A stretch of 64,000 nucleotides of DNA from Pediococcus ethanolidurans (GTDB lineage Bacteria; Bacillota; Bacilli; Lactobacillales; Lactobacillaceae): contig NZ_JQBY01000004.1 of assembly GCF_001437405.1 (NCBI RefSeq), positions 55,031-119,030 on the forward strand, given 5' to 3'. Positions within the stretch are counted from its first letter, which is position 1. Every line of letters begins with the position of its first letter. The position numbers were made by a program, and so were the translations under genes. A model generated the notes under the pieces. That model did not search any database. It worked only from the letters and a program-made list of their open reading frames with translations, and was not told where the DNA came from. Positions 8,478-18,047 of the stretch are shown piece after piece.

Positions 8478-8748
8478 TGCCACTCATCCAAGCAGCAAAG
8501 TCAGGACTTTTTTTAGCATCTACTTTACCATCTTTATCTTTCACAACTTTTTCAACCGGAATTTCAGCAATTAATTTTTGCCAATCATTGTCAGTTGGTA
8601 ATTTATTAATTGTGAGTTGACCAAAATCATCTATTTTAAAATTAAGCTTATCACCTGAATTTAAATTCATTTTTTTACGAATATCAGCAGGAATTACCAC
8701 TTGCCCTCGACTCGATAATTTAGATGATTTGCTAGTTATAGTAGCCAT
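8461..8748 (-). CDS. AbrB/MazE-type antitoxin
   Basis: This 95-residue protein has an N-terminal swapped-hairpin AbrB/MazE DNA-binding domain (about residues 5-50: SSRGQVVIPADIRKKMNL, then GDKLNFKIDDFGQL). Its acidic, probably disordered C-terminus (about 60-95, ending in the DFAAWMSGNDDAY region) would wrap around the toxin. It should neutralise the downstream MazF-like toxin and repress its own operon. TTGGAGGTTATACTAT lies before the ATG. A perfect 14-bp palindrome at 8810-8823 is a good candidate for its operator. The gene order antitoxin-toxin and the short overlap are classical for type II systems. Confidence 0.85.
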   Translation of the reverse strand: MATITSKSSKLSSRGQVVIPADIRKKMNLNSGDKLNFKIDDFGQLTINKLPTDNDWQKLIAEIPVEKVVKDKDGKVDAKKSPDFAAWMSGNDDAY

Positions 8749-8809
8749 ATAGTATAACCTCCAATATTAAATATTGCGTTGAATATCACTATAGATTATC
8801 AAGTAAGAT

Positions 8810-8823
8810 GTAAGACGTCTTAC
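8810..8823. promoter_or_regulatory. Palindromic operator upstream of mazEF
   Basis: A perfect 14-bp palindrome GTAAGACGTCTTAC lies about 60 bp upstream of the antitoxin start. It sits at the -35 position relative to a plausible minus-strand -10 (TATAGT). It is probably the autoregulatory site of the toxin-antitoxin complex. Confidence 0.55.
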
Positions 8824-8944
8824 TTCAGCAATATTGTAACATATGTTTTATAAATATAGTGCAAATACGCTTCTTCAAACAGACAACTGAAATTATTCAC
8901 TTATGCCTCCTCAATCGAGTATGTTTACCAAAAAAATTGCATTC

Positions 8945-8979
8945 AAAAAGAGACCGAAAATGTGTTTCCCGATCTCTTA
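8945..8979 (-). terminator. Terminator of the GH1 gene
   Basis: AAGAGATCG pairs with CGGTCTCTT around a 12-nt loop, and TTTTT follows on the minus strand, about 45 bp past the GH1 stop. Confidence 0.75.
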
Positions 8980-9023
8980 CTTTTCTATCTTTAAAATTTA
9001 ATATCCCCAAAAATTAAATATTT

Positions 9024-10496
<1,473 letters not shown>

Positions 10497-10511
10497 TTAT
10501 TTACAAAGATT

Positions 10512-10541
10512 AGTGTAACCGTTTTTAGAAAGCGGTGTCAA
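10512..10541 (-). promoter_or_regulatory. Promoter with CRE-like site for the GH1 gene
   Basis: TTGACA (10536-10541) and TACACT (10512-10517) on the minus strand are separated by 18 bp. AGAAAGCGGTGTCA at 10527-10540 on the plus strand matches the CcpA consensus TGNAANCGNNNNCA except for the first base. It overlaps the -35 and spacer, where CcpA would block transcription. Confidence 0.55.
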
Positions 10542-10637
10542 CTTATTTTCATCATCATGCTTGCCCCGCCTTTTTGTAGAATTCTGTGCTACGATATGGT
10601 AGGAAGAATCGAAATTATAGAAACGCGGTGATTGATC

Positions 10638-12494
10638 ATGAAATTAGCTCTTATTGGTGCTGGTCCACGAAATTTAATGGCACTTGAACGCCTATTGGCT
10701 TGGAATAAAAGAGTGTCTGCTCCAAATCTTGAAATCCATTTGTTTGATCCAGCGGGCATCGCTGGTCGTGTTTGGCGACCTGATCAACCTCATGAGCTTT
10801 TGATGAATTCCTTAGCAGCAAAAATTACCTTATTTACAGATCATACAATTGAAATGGAAGGCCCTGTTATACCTGGACCGACGTTGCTTGAATGGGCACG
10901 TCGTTCTGGCACAACTTTTATTAAAGAAAACAATTATAAAAAAGCCAACTATCTCTTAAATGAAATTGCCCATTTAACTCCAGAGAGTTATGCCAGTCGT
11001 GGCTTATTTGGAATTTATCAGGAATGGTTTTATCAACAACTTTATGCACAAAATTCAAAAACCGTTCATATTGTTTTTCATAAAACTACCGTAACTGGTA
11101 TCAAACGTTTAACTCACCATACTTATGAGTTACGTTTTGATGATGCTGCGGAGACTTTTGACGGAGTTTCATTGGCGTTAGGTGAAGGAATGTCACAACT
11201 TTCTACTCACGAAAGAGACTTAACTCAGTTTGCACATGCGCATCATTTAACTTATCTGCGAACTGGTTATCCAGCTGAACAAGATTTTGATAAAATTCCC
11301 GCCCACAGTCATATCCTGTTGCGCGGTCTTGGTTTAAACTTTATGGATGCCATGATTATGTTGACTCAGCATCGCGGTGGTAGGTTTTATCGCAATTCGG
11401 ATGATACCTTAACTTATCAGGCCTCGGGTGAAGAACCCAAGATCTTTGCCGGATCAGGTCGCGGTTTTCCTTATCACGCACGGGGATTTGATCAAAAGGT
11501 TGTGGGTGAAACACGTCCACTCTACTTTTTGTCGAACCAACTGGTAGCCCATATGATTCGTCATCAGGAACAAATGAGTGGTCAAGAGTTTTTAAATTAC
11601 ATTTATTCCGACGTGGCATGTACGTATTACACCAAACTAGTCGCACAAAAATATACGGGAATTAGTTTTCATGAATTTGAACAAGCTTTTCAAAAGGATC
11701 CGCTCTCGGATCACGTCTTGGATAGCTATGGAATCGCTAAAGACGATCGCTTAAATTGGGATCAACTTGCGCATCCCGAAGGAAATGTGAAAACGGCTGA
11801 CGATTTTAAACAAGTCATGTTAGCGTATCTGGAGCAAGACATTGCGGAGGCCAAACGAGGAAATAAGACAGGTCCGTTTGCCAGTGCAATGGATACTTTG
11901 CGTGAGTTGCGTACTAACATTCGAAAAGTCATTACTTACAAGTTAATTTCTGATGAAGACTATGCAAAGGATATTTTAGGTGGTTTCAACAGTTTTAATA
12001 GTTTTCTTGCAGTGGGACCGCCAATTTTACGATTAGAACAGCTATTGGCTTTGATTAAGGCTGGAGTGGTTGAAATTTTAGGACCAAAATTACAATTAGC
12101 AACGGAACAGACACATTTTGTGACGTATTCCGAGTTGTTCCCAGAATATAAAGTGCCGGTGACGGACGTGATTGAAGCGCGATTGGCATCGATTGATATT
12201 CGAATTAGTAAGAATCCACTGATTCAGGATTTGTTGAAGACGGGAATGGCGCGGCCGTATGAATTGCATTTTAAGGATGGTAGTACTGAGCAGTTGGGTG
12301 CGATGGATGTGACAACGGAAACGGCGGAGTTGATTGATAATGATGGGACGCCGGTGCCAAATGTGTATGTGTGGGGAATTACGACGGAGGGCCGTCATTG
12401 GTTGACAAATGGAAGTCCGATTCCAAGTGTGAATGATGTCCGATTGAGAATGGCGGATACGATAGCGAACCAGATGATGACATATAGTGAGTGA
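10638..12494 (+). CDS. FAD/NAD(P)-binding protein (flavoprotein monooxygenase-like)
   Basis: This 618-residue protein begins with a Rossmann dinucleotide-binding motif (LALIGAGPRNLMALERL) typical of the NAD_binding_9 / COG4529 group. Further flavoprotein-like elements are LLRGLGLNFMDAM in the middle and VYVWGITTEGRHWLTNG near the C-terminus. Members are uncharacterised oxidoreductases of lactobacilli and other Firmicutes; no substrate is evident. I prefer the ATG at 10638 over the TTG at 10632, with GGTG as a modest ribosome site. The last 10 bases of the gene, including the TGA stop, are the first bases of hairpin repeat unit A. Third positions shift strongly to G at the 3' end: 21 of the last 47 codons end in G and 3 in C, against 8 of the first 47 ending in G. 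Confidence 0.85.
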   Translation: MKLALIGAGPRNLMALERLLAWNKRVSAPNLEIHLFDPAGIAGRVWRPDQPHELLMNSLAAKITLFTDHTIEMEGPVIPGPTLLEWARRSGTTFIKENNYKKANYLLNEIAHLTPESYASRGLFGIYQEWFYQQLYAQNSKTVHIVFHKTTVTGIKRLTHHTYELRFDDAAETFDGVSLALGEGMSQLSTHERDLTQFAHAHHLTYLRTGYPAEQDFDKIPAHSHILLRGLGLNFMDAMIMLTQHRGGRFYRNSDDTLTYQASGEEPKIFAGSGRGFPYHARGFDQKVVGETRPLYFLSNQLVAHMIRHQEQMSGQEFLNYIYSDVACTYYTKLVAQKYTGISFHEFEQAFQKDPLSDHVLDSYGIAKDDRLNWDQLAHPEGNVKTADDFKQVMLAYLEQDIAEAKRGNKTGPFASAMDTLRELRTNIRKVITYKLISDEDYAKDILGGFNSFNSFLAVGPPILRLEQLLALIKAGVVEILGPKLQLATEQTHFVTYSELFPEYKVPVTDVIEARLASIDIRISKNPLIQDLLKTGMARPYELHFKDGSTEQLGAMDVTTETAELIDNDGTPVPNVYVWGITTEGRHWLTNGSPIPSVNDVRLRMADTIANQMMTYSE

Positions 12495-12935
12495 AGCAAA
12501 ACGAAAGTCTCGTAGCAATAAGCGAGGTGAAAGTCAGGAGAAGTCCTGACTGGGAACCTTGGTTATTGCTACGAGACTGTTTTGCGGAACTGTCCTAAAA
12601 CTAGTGAGTGACGGAAAACGTTAAGCCCACAAAATATAAGCGCGCCGATAGCGGGATGAAATCCTGCGTTAGGCGTGCTTATATTTTGTGGGCTGTTTTC
12701 AGGAGCTGTCCTAAAATCAGCGAGTGAAGCAAAAACGAAAGAGTCGCATAAATAGACGAAGCGAAAGTCAGGAGAATGCCTGATTGAGAGCTTTGTTTAT
12801 TTATCTGGCTCTGTTTTGCGGAGCTGTCCTAAACTAGTGAGTGAAGCAAAAACAAAAGAACCACATAAACACAGCAAAGCGAGAGCACGAGAAATTCCCA
12901 TCAAAAGCTTTGTTCATTTATGTGGTTCTATTAGT
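12486..12935 (+). repeat. Tandem long-hairpin array 1 (four units, about 117 bp each)
   Basis: Units start at 12486, 12603, 12719 and 12836. Each begins with AGTGAGTGA (AGCGAGTGA in the third) and ends with (G/C)TGTCCTAAAA, except the fourth, which is truncated. Between these ends lies an inverted repeat: GCAAAAC/GTTTTGC-type outer arms, a small bulge, and a long inner stem of different sequence in each unit. That inner stem is 16 bp perfect in unit 1 and 18 bp perfect in unit 2. Loop cores are of two kinds: an AAAGTCAGGAGAA type in units 1, 3 and 4, and an AGCGGGATGAAATCCTGCG type in unit 2 that is shared with array 2. No protein is encoded. Confidence 0.88.
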
Positions 12936-12974
12936 AAGCATAAAAAGTTCATAGAGTAGTAAAGCACACTTCAC

Positions 12975-13490
12975 CTACTGTAATTTAAAGCTAACAGCAT
13001 GTTTTCCACCATCTGCCGAACTGATTTCAATTTTAACCGGATTAGTTTTATTCTGATATCTGTAAGTCAGATCAAGATCACGAATGGCCTCATCCGCATC
13101 AAAATCATCATCTTGTTCAACTGAACTCAAAGTTTGACCATTCTGTGTAACTTTAACTTGGCCAAAATTGGAAAATGCGGCTCGTTTCTCTGTATTAGGT
13201 TGCCATTCAACTTTTACTTCTAGCTGCCCATCATCAATTTCAGCTTCAATTTGATGTACAGTAAATTTGTCGAATTGCCAAGTACTTGATAACAATGTTG
13301 TTTCATTATCACTATCAACCACTTGACTAGATGAAGTCTCACTTACAGTTGAACTTTTCTTTGAAGAACTGGTTTTAGAAACTGAAGAACTTGTTTCATC
13401 ATTTTTTGATTGCGAATTATTTGAATTATTTGCACATCCACCTAGTAAAAAGAATGTGGAAGAAAGCAGCAATAGAGTTGTTTTTTTCAT
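12975..13490 (-). CDS. Secreted lipoprotein of unknown function
   Basis: This 171-residue protein has a lipoprotein signal peptide (KKTTLLLL... with lipobox LGGC ending at Cys19) and a Ser/Asn/Thr-rich linker (about residues 20-65). A small acidic domain follows (about 66-171) and ends in a beta-rich segment (YRYQNKTNPVKIEISSADGGKHAVSFKL). The linker and anchor place the domain on the outer face of the membrane. I do not recognise the C-terminal family; its size recalls DUF-type secreted domains of lactobacilli. AGGAGAATCTC precedes the ATG. It is transcribed alone and runs toward hairpin array 1, whose last unit lies 40 bp past its stop. Confidence 0.75.
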   Translation of the reverse strand: MKKTTLLLLSSTFFLLGGCANNSNNSQSKNDETSSSVSKTSSSKKSSTVSETSSSQVVDSDNETTLLSSTWQFDKFTVHQIEAEIDDGQLEVKVEWQPNTEKRAAFSNFGQVKVTQNGQTLSSVEQDDDFDADEAIRDLDLTYRYQNKTNPVKIEISSADGGKHAVSFKLQ

Positions 13491-13589
13491 GAGATTCTCC
13501 TTTTTGTAAAAGTGATTATGTTTTTAATTTTTTCGCTTATTTATTCTTGTAAGTTTATTTCTCCAAAATCAAATTGGCGCTGTTCACTA

Positions 13590-14204
13590 TTATGCAAACA
13601 CTCTGCCATAGTAGTACAAACCTTGTTGCCCATTTTCTGCTACTTCAATTTTTGTCACACTGCAATTTAACGGTTCTTTAAACGCTAATGGATCCGCTGC
13701 TTTCACTGCATTCTGGGCAAAACTACGAACCGTAAATCCATGCGTCACAATTATAATATTTTGATTTGCATACTTCTGACGAATTTCATCAGTAAACTGC
13801 GCGACTCGATTTTCTACATCCGTAAATTTTTCACCATTTGCTACTTCATAATAGTCAGGATAGATTGCATTACTGCCAGGAATAAAATACTTGCCATACT
13901 TAGCTTTTAAGTCCGTATCATACTGACCATCCCAATCACCATATGAGATTTCTAGTAAACGATCGTCAACCTCAATCGGCAAATTGCGGCCTTCATTCAA
14001 TAAATCTGCCGTGTCCTGTGCACGTGTCAACGGACTAACCATAATTCGATCCGCAAAGCTGATGTCAAAATGGTCATGCAACGTTCTGGCCTGTTCGATG
14101 CCTTTTTCGTCAAGTTGTGAAGGCTCACCATCGATTTGCCCCTGTTTAAAGCCCATAATATTTCCACGTGTTTCGCCATGGCGCACAATGTAAAAATTAG
14201 TCAT
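13590..14204 (-). CDS. Histidine phosphatase family protein
   Basis: This 204-residue cytosolic protein belongs to the phosphoglycerate mutase-like histidine phosphatase superfamily. IVRHGETRGN at residues 6-15 carries the catalytic His9 and the phosphate-binding Arg. SPLTRAQDTADLL supplies the second Arg, the catalytic acid Glu is in LLEISYGDWDG, and IIVTHGFTVR supplies the second His. This is the cofactor-independent phosphatase architecture rather than glycolytic GpmA, which is longer. The substrate is unknown; relatives include CobC, PhoE and PspA-type phosphatases. It is a single gene, with GGGGATTAAAC upstream of the ATG. Confidence 0.87.
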   Translation of the reverse strand: MTNFYIVRHGETRGNIMGFKQGQIDGEPSQLDEKGIEQARTLHDHFDISFADRIMVSPLTRAQDTADLLNEGRNLPIEVDDRLLEISYGDWDGQYDTDLKAKYGKYFIPGSNAIYPDYYEVANGEKFTDVENRVAQFTDEIRQKYANQNIIIVTHGFTVRSFAQNAVKAADPLAFKEPLNCSVTKIEVAENGQQGLYYYGRVFA

Positions 14205-14274
14205 GTTTAATCCCCACTTTATCTATAGTTATTAATTACATACTACAGCTCTTAAGCAAGAATTCAAAACGCTT

Positions 14275-15111
14275 TTACAGATTTCCACCCCGAACTTCCG
14301 CCACATTGTACACAAGCGCAAACGCATCAGGAGCCACCGCGTGAATTCGATTTAAAATGTGTTGATACTCAGCATTTTCGACAACAATCATTAACATTTG
14401 TTTTTGATCACCTGTATAACCACCTTTGACATCAAAAATGGTCAATCCCTTTTCCATCACGGTTACCAAACTATGTTTAACCTCTTCCAAATTATCATCA
14501 CTCATGATATAAATTACTTTTTTTCGATCCAGGCCAGTTTCAATGTAATTCATAATAAACATGGTCAGAATTGAGGAGAGGATTGCTAAAAAGAAGGCCT
14601 CAAAACCAGAAACAAACACGTTGAAAAAACAAACCAGTCCATCAATCGCTAAAAGGCCAAACGACGTTTTTATATTGAAATACTTTTTGAAAATCAATGG
14701 TGGTACCGTTGTCCCGCCACTAGAGGCGTCGATGTGGTATAAAAGTGCAACTCCTGCAGCAAAAATGGCACCACCCACGATCACGGCTAATAATCGATCA
14801 TCAACCAACTTGATCTGTGGAGTTAGGGCTAAACAGATCGGTAAAAATAGACTACCAAACGTAATTCGCAATGTTGTGGCCTTATCCAAAGTAAAATAGG
14901 ATAATACCAGCATTGCAACGTTTAAAATCAGGACAACAAGTGACATGTTGAAACCGAAGCTTTCGTGTAACAGAATTGCAATTCCGGTTGTTCCTCCTGA
15001 AGCAACGTTATGAGGTGCGTAAAACATGTTTATACTAATGGCGATAATTTCGAGAGCCACTATAATTAAGCCCATTTGAGTCAACCAATGAAATTCTCTT
15101 TTTTTCATCAC
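14275..15111 (-). CDS. YitT-family membrane protein (DUF161/DUF2179)
   Basis: This 278-residue protein has five to six hydrophobic helices in residues 8-195, with the YitT signatures NMFYAPHNVASGGTTGIA and GVALLYHIDASSGGTTVPPL. A cytosolic DUF2179 domain follows (about 205-270: KKVIYIMSDDNLEEVKHSLVTVMEKGLTIFDVKGGYTG, ending in VAEVRGGN). YitT proteins are common in Firmicutes, and their transport or signalling role is not established. The C-terminal domain has a ferredoxin-like, PII-like look that suggests ligand sensing. The start is one of two adjacent Met codons, preceded by AAGGTGATG. It is a single gene. Confidence 0.87.
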   Translation of the reverse strand: MMKKREFHWLTQMGLIIVALEIIAISINMFYAPHNVASGGTTGIAILLHESFGFNMSLVVLILNVAMLVLSYFTLDKATTLRITFGSLFLPICLALTPQIKLVDDRLLAVIVGGAIFAAGVALLYHIDASSGGTTVPPLIFKKYFNIKTSFGLLAIDGLVCFFNVFVSGFEAFFLAILSSILTMFIMNYIETGLDRKKVIYIMSDDNLEEVKHSLVTVMEKGLTIFDVKGGYTGDQKQMLMIVVENAEYQHILNRIHAVAPDAFALVYNVAEVRGGNL

Positions 15112-15210
15112 ATCACCTTTTCTTTCGTTTTAAATATCTAACCTAATTATTACAAATTTCAGTAAAAAAAGCTAATGATGTGTATAATTTTTTATCAAAT
15201 ATTAAGAATA

Positions 15211-15254
15211 AAAAAATTGAGACTAGAGAAAAATTCTCATGTCCCAATTTTTTT
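15211..15254 (-). terminator. Bidirectional terminator
   Basis: AAAAATTG-GAC-AGAGAA pairs with TTCTC-GTC-CAATTTTT, with A and T runs on both sides. It lies just past the stop of the leftward 107-residue gene. Confidence 0.7.
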
Positions 15255-15259
15255 CTTTT

Positions 15260-15583
15260 TTAATGATGATCCAGAACCAATTCAATCACACTTTTTCGCG
15301 GCGCAAAATTAATATTAGTAACCGTCTCCGTTAGAATTTTTTCGTATTCTACCAAGGCATCAGCTGGCAACGGTGTGTTGTTGCTTAACGAAACTAACAC
15401 ATCATCTACCGTGGTACTTAAAGAAATTGTCATAAAAATATTTATTTTTTCGACAACATCGCGCAGCAAATCTGTTAATAGACCATTCGGTTTCCCATTT
15501 TCATCGGTAATGACTAACTGACGACTATTCACCACAGTATGATCAATCCGACTAATTCGCACTACATCAAATACCGATATCAT
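15260..15583 (-). CDS. Hypothetical protein
   Basis: This 107-residue protein is soluble, with no signal peptide, helix-turn-helix or cysteine motif. It starts with a beta-rich stretch (VVRISRIDHTVVNSRQLVI), has a helical LLTDLLRDVVEKINIF segment and ends in SVIELVLDHH. I do not recognise a family. It has a good ribosome site (GTGAGGTTGAAC), its own terminator and normal codon use, so it is a real gene. Its neighbours (YitT, VOC) give no functional clue. Confidence 0.65.
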   Translation of the reverse strand: MISVFDVVRISRIDHTVVNSRQLVITDENGKPNGLLTDLLRDVVEKINIFMTISLSTTVDDVLVSLSNNTPLPADALVEYEKILTETVTNINFAPRKSVIELVLDHH

Positions 15584-15657
15584 TGTTCAACCTCACTTCT
15601 GCATATTATAACTTGCATTATATCTCAAAAGTTGCTGCCAAAACAAGATGAACGACT

Positions 15658-16125
15658 TTAATTCTGATTCTGCGTTTTTGACCAAGAACGAATTTGTAGC
15701 ATCCACTGAACACCAAATTTATCCGTCAACATTGCTAGTTTAGCGCCCCAGCCTTGATCGGCCAATGGCATATTAATCTTAACTGATGGTTCTTGCGTTA
15801 ATTGTTGATATAACGTTTGCGCTGCCGTTAACACTTTTTCGTTATCACTATCGATATCAATTAGTAACCGCGTACTATTAGTTAAGTTCTGATTTTGTTC
15901 AAAATTATCTGATGCGTACAACCACACGCCCAACACTGTAAAAACTGCATGCATAGTCATTTGTGAAAAATTCACGTCATTAGGAACATGCATAGCCGTT
16001 GCAGCTTCTTTAGTTACTGGTAATCGAACAATGTCCTGGGCATTAAAAACTGTTTTGTAGTAGTCAAGCGCTTCTTTTGTATTGGAAAAAGTTAGATAAG
16101 GATAAATTGCACTATGAGCCGTCAT
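15658..16125 (-). CDS. VOC/glyoxalase-fold protein (PhnB-like)
   Basis: This 155-residue protein of the vicinal-oxygen-chelate superfamily shows the PhnB/DUF1338-like pattern: IYPYLTFSNTKEALDYYKTVF at the start, a central LLIDIDSDNEKVLTAAQTLYQQL helix, and a C-terminal QGWGAKLAMLTDKFGVQWMLQI. This is the classical 'W-G-x-D-x-F-G-v-x-W' ending of PhnB-like proteins, with Lys in place of the usual Asp-containing turn. Members are often misannotated as ubiquinone methyltransferases. The real function is unknown, possibly a metal-dependent enzyme or antibiotic-binding protein. GGGAGGAATTAAAT precedes the ATG. Confidence 0.83.
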   Translation of the reverse strand: MTAHSAIYPYLTFSNTKEALDYYKTVFNAQDIVRLPVTKEAATAMHVPNDVNFSQMTMHAVFTVLGVWLYASDNFEQNQNLTNSTRLLIDIDSDNEKVLTAAQTLYQQLTQEPSVKINMPLADQGWGAKLAMLTDKFGVQWMLQIRSWSKTQNQN

Positions 16126-16163
16126 ATTTAATTCCTCCCGAAAAAGTCTGATTGAGTTATTTG

Positions 16164-17876
16164 CTAAAAGTTTGAACTAGTTGCCCGCATTAATTCAACG
16201 CCACGAATAGTTAATAGATAACCAGTCCCTGTTTGATCAAAAGTTAGACCTTCAAATTCACGAGTATTGATTTTCTTGTTATCAATATCAAAAGTTTGAA
16301 ATTGTTCAGAACGTACATCCTTAACAGACAGTTTTCCTAATTTAGCAACTGGCACAGATAGAATACTCCCATCTGAAACAAAGTACAATCGTTGATTAAC
16401 TGCATTAAATCCCATTGATTGTGAATGCGTTCCAGGTGCATACTTCAACCCTTGCATGACTAAACTAATTTGGACCGTATTATTTGAATTAATAACGCCC
16501 TTATAAAGTTTCAAACTATTAGTAGGTGCCCAAGCCGCTGCGTTTTTAACATATGCGTAGAAGTTACCATTGCTATCAAAAGTTAGTGTACTTGGTGTTG
16601 TTTGATTTTGACCCATTTTAAAGTCAATTTCTTTATCGGAACGTAACGTGCTTTTGTTTAATTCTTGAATATTACTTGTTTCCGTACTTGTTCCACTTTT
16701 ACCAATAAACCAAATTTGGTGTGTTTTTGGATTAAGTGCCATTGTTTGTCCATGACCTGTAGTGAATGTTGGTCCAATCGTCATGCATGTTAACGCAGCT
16801 TTTTCGTCATCCGTTAACGTCTCACCCTTCATTTTACGATTAGCAGCTCGTCTTAAGACAGATAAATCTTTGGAATCACTCGCAAGTTTTCTTAATTTTG
16901 GCAAATTATATTTAACTACAAAGCCTTGATCGTTAGTTTTACTTTTACTTTCATTCATCACATAAGCAGTATCTCCATCAATAACAACACTTTGTGCATT
17001 AGCCAAATCACCACTCTTTTTGACTGTACCTGGCAAATAAAGATCCGTTGTGAAGTCTGTTTTACCAGTCCCTTTTTTTCGTTTAATTGTGTTTGCAACT
17101 GTATTAAATAATTTAGAATATCCAGGTGCCTCACCATATGAACTAGGTGCATTTAAAAAGTAATTTGGATTATTTACGTATGAGTATTTGCTCGTACTGA
17201 AAGCCTTCAAAGCCACTGCTGATTGGGTATAAACCGGCATACCATTAACTATTTTCTTGGTAACTGCAGGAATTTTTTGTAGGGCACCACCGTAAATCCA
17301 GCCAAAGCTTTTCCCATTATAAGACACACGAAAATAGTGAATTTTGTAAACTTTTTTAGCTTCACCAGTAACAGTAACTGTTTTACCACGGTAGTTTTTA
17401 CCATAGTGCGTAAGTTTACCATTCCCATAATCACCGCCAGGAACATGGTTATAGAAATCATTTGTCGCATTTGATTTAATCCGAAGTGTTTTGGCTGAAA
17501 GCTTACTATAGTACGTTGTCGGATTGCCAAGATAACCCGACCAGATCCAGCCAGTGTATCCAGCGGGACTCTTTACCTCGTAATACGTTTTACCACTGAC
17601 CTTTGCGGTTCTCTCTAATGTGAACTTAGTAAAACTATGTACGTAATATTTAGCTTTTAACGTATATTTACTGTGACCAGCTGACTTCAGTGTGTAGATT
17701 CTTTTTTTATTTGATTTAGCTCGATACTGACGAATCACGACCTTCGCAGTATGACTGACTGCTTTATTTCCAGTCACCGTATGTTGAGTGCTAGCAAATG
17801 CCGGCGTTGTCAACATTAGCATCGCCGTCCCGGCCAACAGTGCCCGTTTAATTTCTTTTTTTACATGAATATTCAT
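16164..17876 (-). CDS. Secreted surface protein: SH3-like modules plus propeller-like C-terminal domain
   Basis: This 570-residue exported protein has a signal peptide (residues 1-29, ending TTPAFA). Two GW/SH3b-like modules follow (about 50-118 with GYTGWIWSGYLG, and about 130-203 with GKSFGWIYGGALQK). The C-terminal region of about 360 residues has repeated beta-strand patterns (AQSVVIDGDTAYVMNES, HQIWFIGKSG, GNFYAYVKN, QRLYFVSDGSILSVPVAKLG). The modules probably bind the cell wall and the last region resembles a beta-propeller. A paralogue without the SH3-like part lies at 24032-25201; both end with LVMQG(I/L)KYAPG, SVPV(A/S)KLGKL, and REFEG(L/M). AAAAGGGGTAAGAATCATT precedes the ATG. Function is unknown; adhesion or glycan binding is plausible. 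Confidence 0.8.
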   Translation of the reverse strand: MNIHVKKEIKRALLAGTAMLMLTTPAFASTQHTVTGNKAVSHTAKVVIRQYRAKSNKKRIYTLKSAGHSKYTLKAKYYVHSFTKFTLERTAKVSGKTYYEVKSPAGYTGWIWSGYLGNPTTYYSKLSAKTLRIKSNATNDFYNHVPGGDYGNGKLTHYGKNYRGKTVTVTGEAKKVYKIHYFRVSYNGKSFGWIYGGALQKIPAVTKKIVNGMPVYTQSAVALKAFSTSKYSYVNNPNYFLNAPSSYGEAPGYSKLFNTVANTIKRKKGTGKTDFTTDLYLPGTVKKSGDLANAQSVVIDGDTAYVMNESKSKTNDQGFVVKYNLPKLRKLASDSKDLSVLRRAANRKMKGETLTDDEKAALTCMTIGPTFTTGHGQTMALNPKTHQIWFIGKSGTSTETSNIQELNKSTLRSDKEIDFKMGQNQTTPSTLTFDSNGNFYAYVKNAAAWAPTNSLKLYKGVINSNNTVQISLVMQGLKYAPGTHSQSMGFNAVNQRLYFVSDGSILSVPVAKLGKLSVKDVRSEQFQTFDIDNKKINTREFEGLTFDQTGTGYLLTIRGVELMRATSSNF

Positions 17877-18047
17877 AATGATTCTTACCCCTTTTACTTA
17901 ACTCTTCCATCTAATTCTACCATTACTAATTTTGAAAATTTATCATTTGCTTAATGGTAACTAGATTGCAACATTTATCAATCACTTTACTTACGAAATA
18001 TAAGTGATACGATAAATTAGGAATAATATTGAGAGGAAGATTAGAAA

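Noticed and set aside
12486..12935. CRISPR array
   Set aside because: Units of about 117 bp are themselves palindromic, with no short constant repeats alternating with unique spacers, and no cas genes exist in the window.
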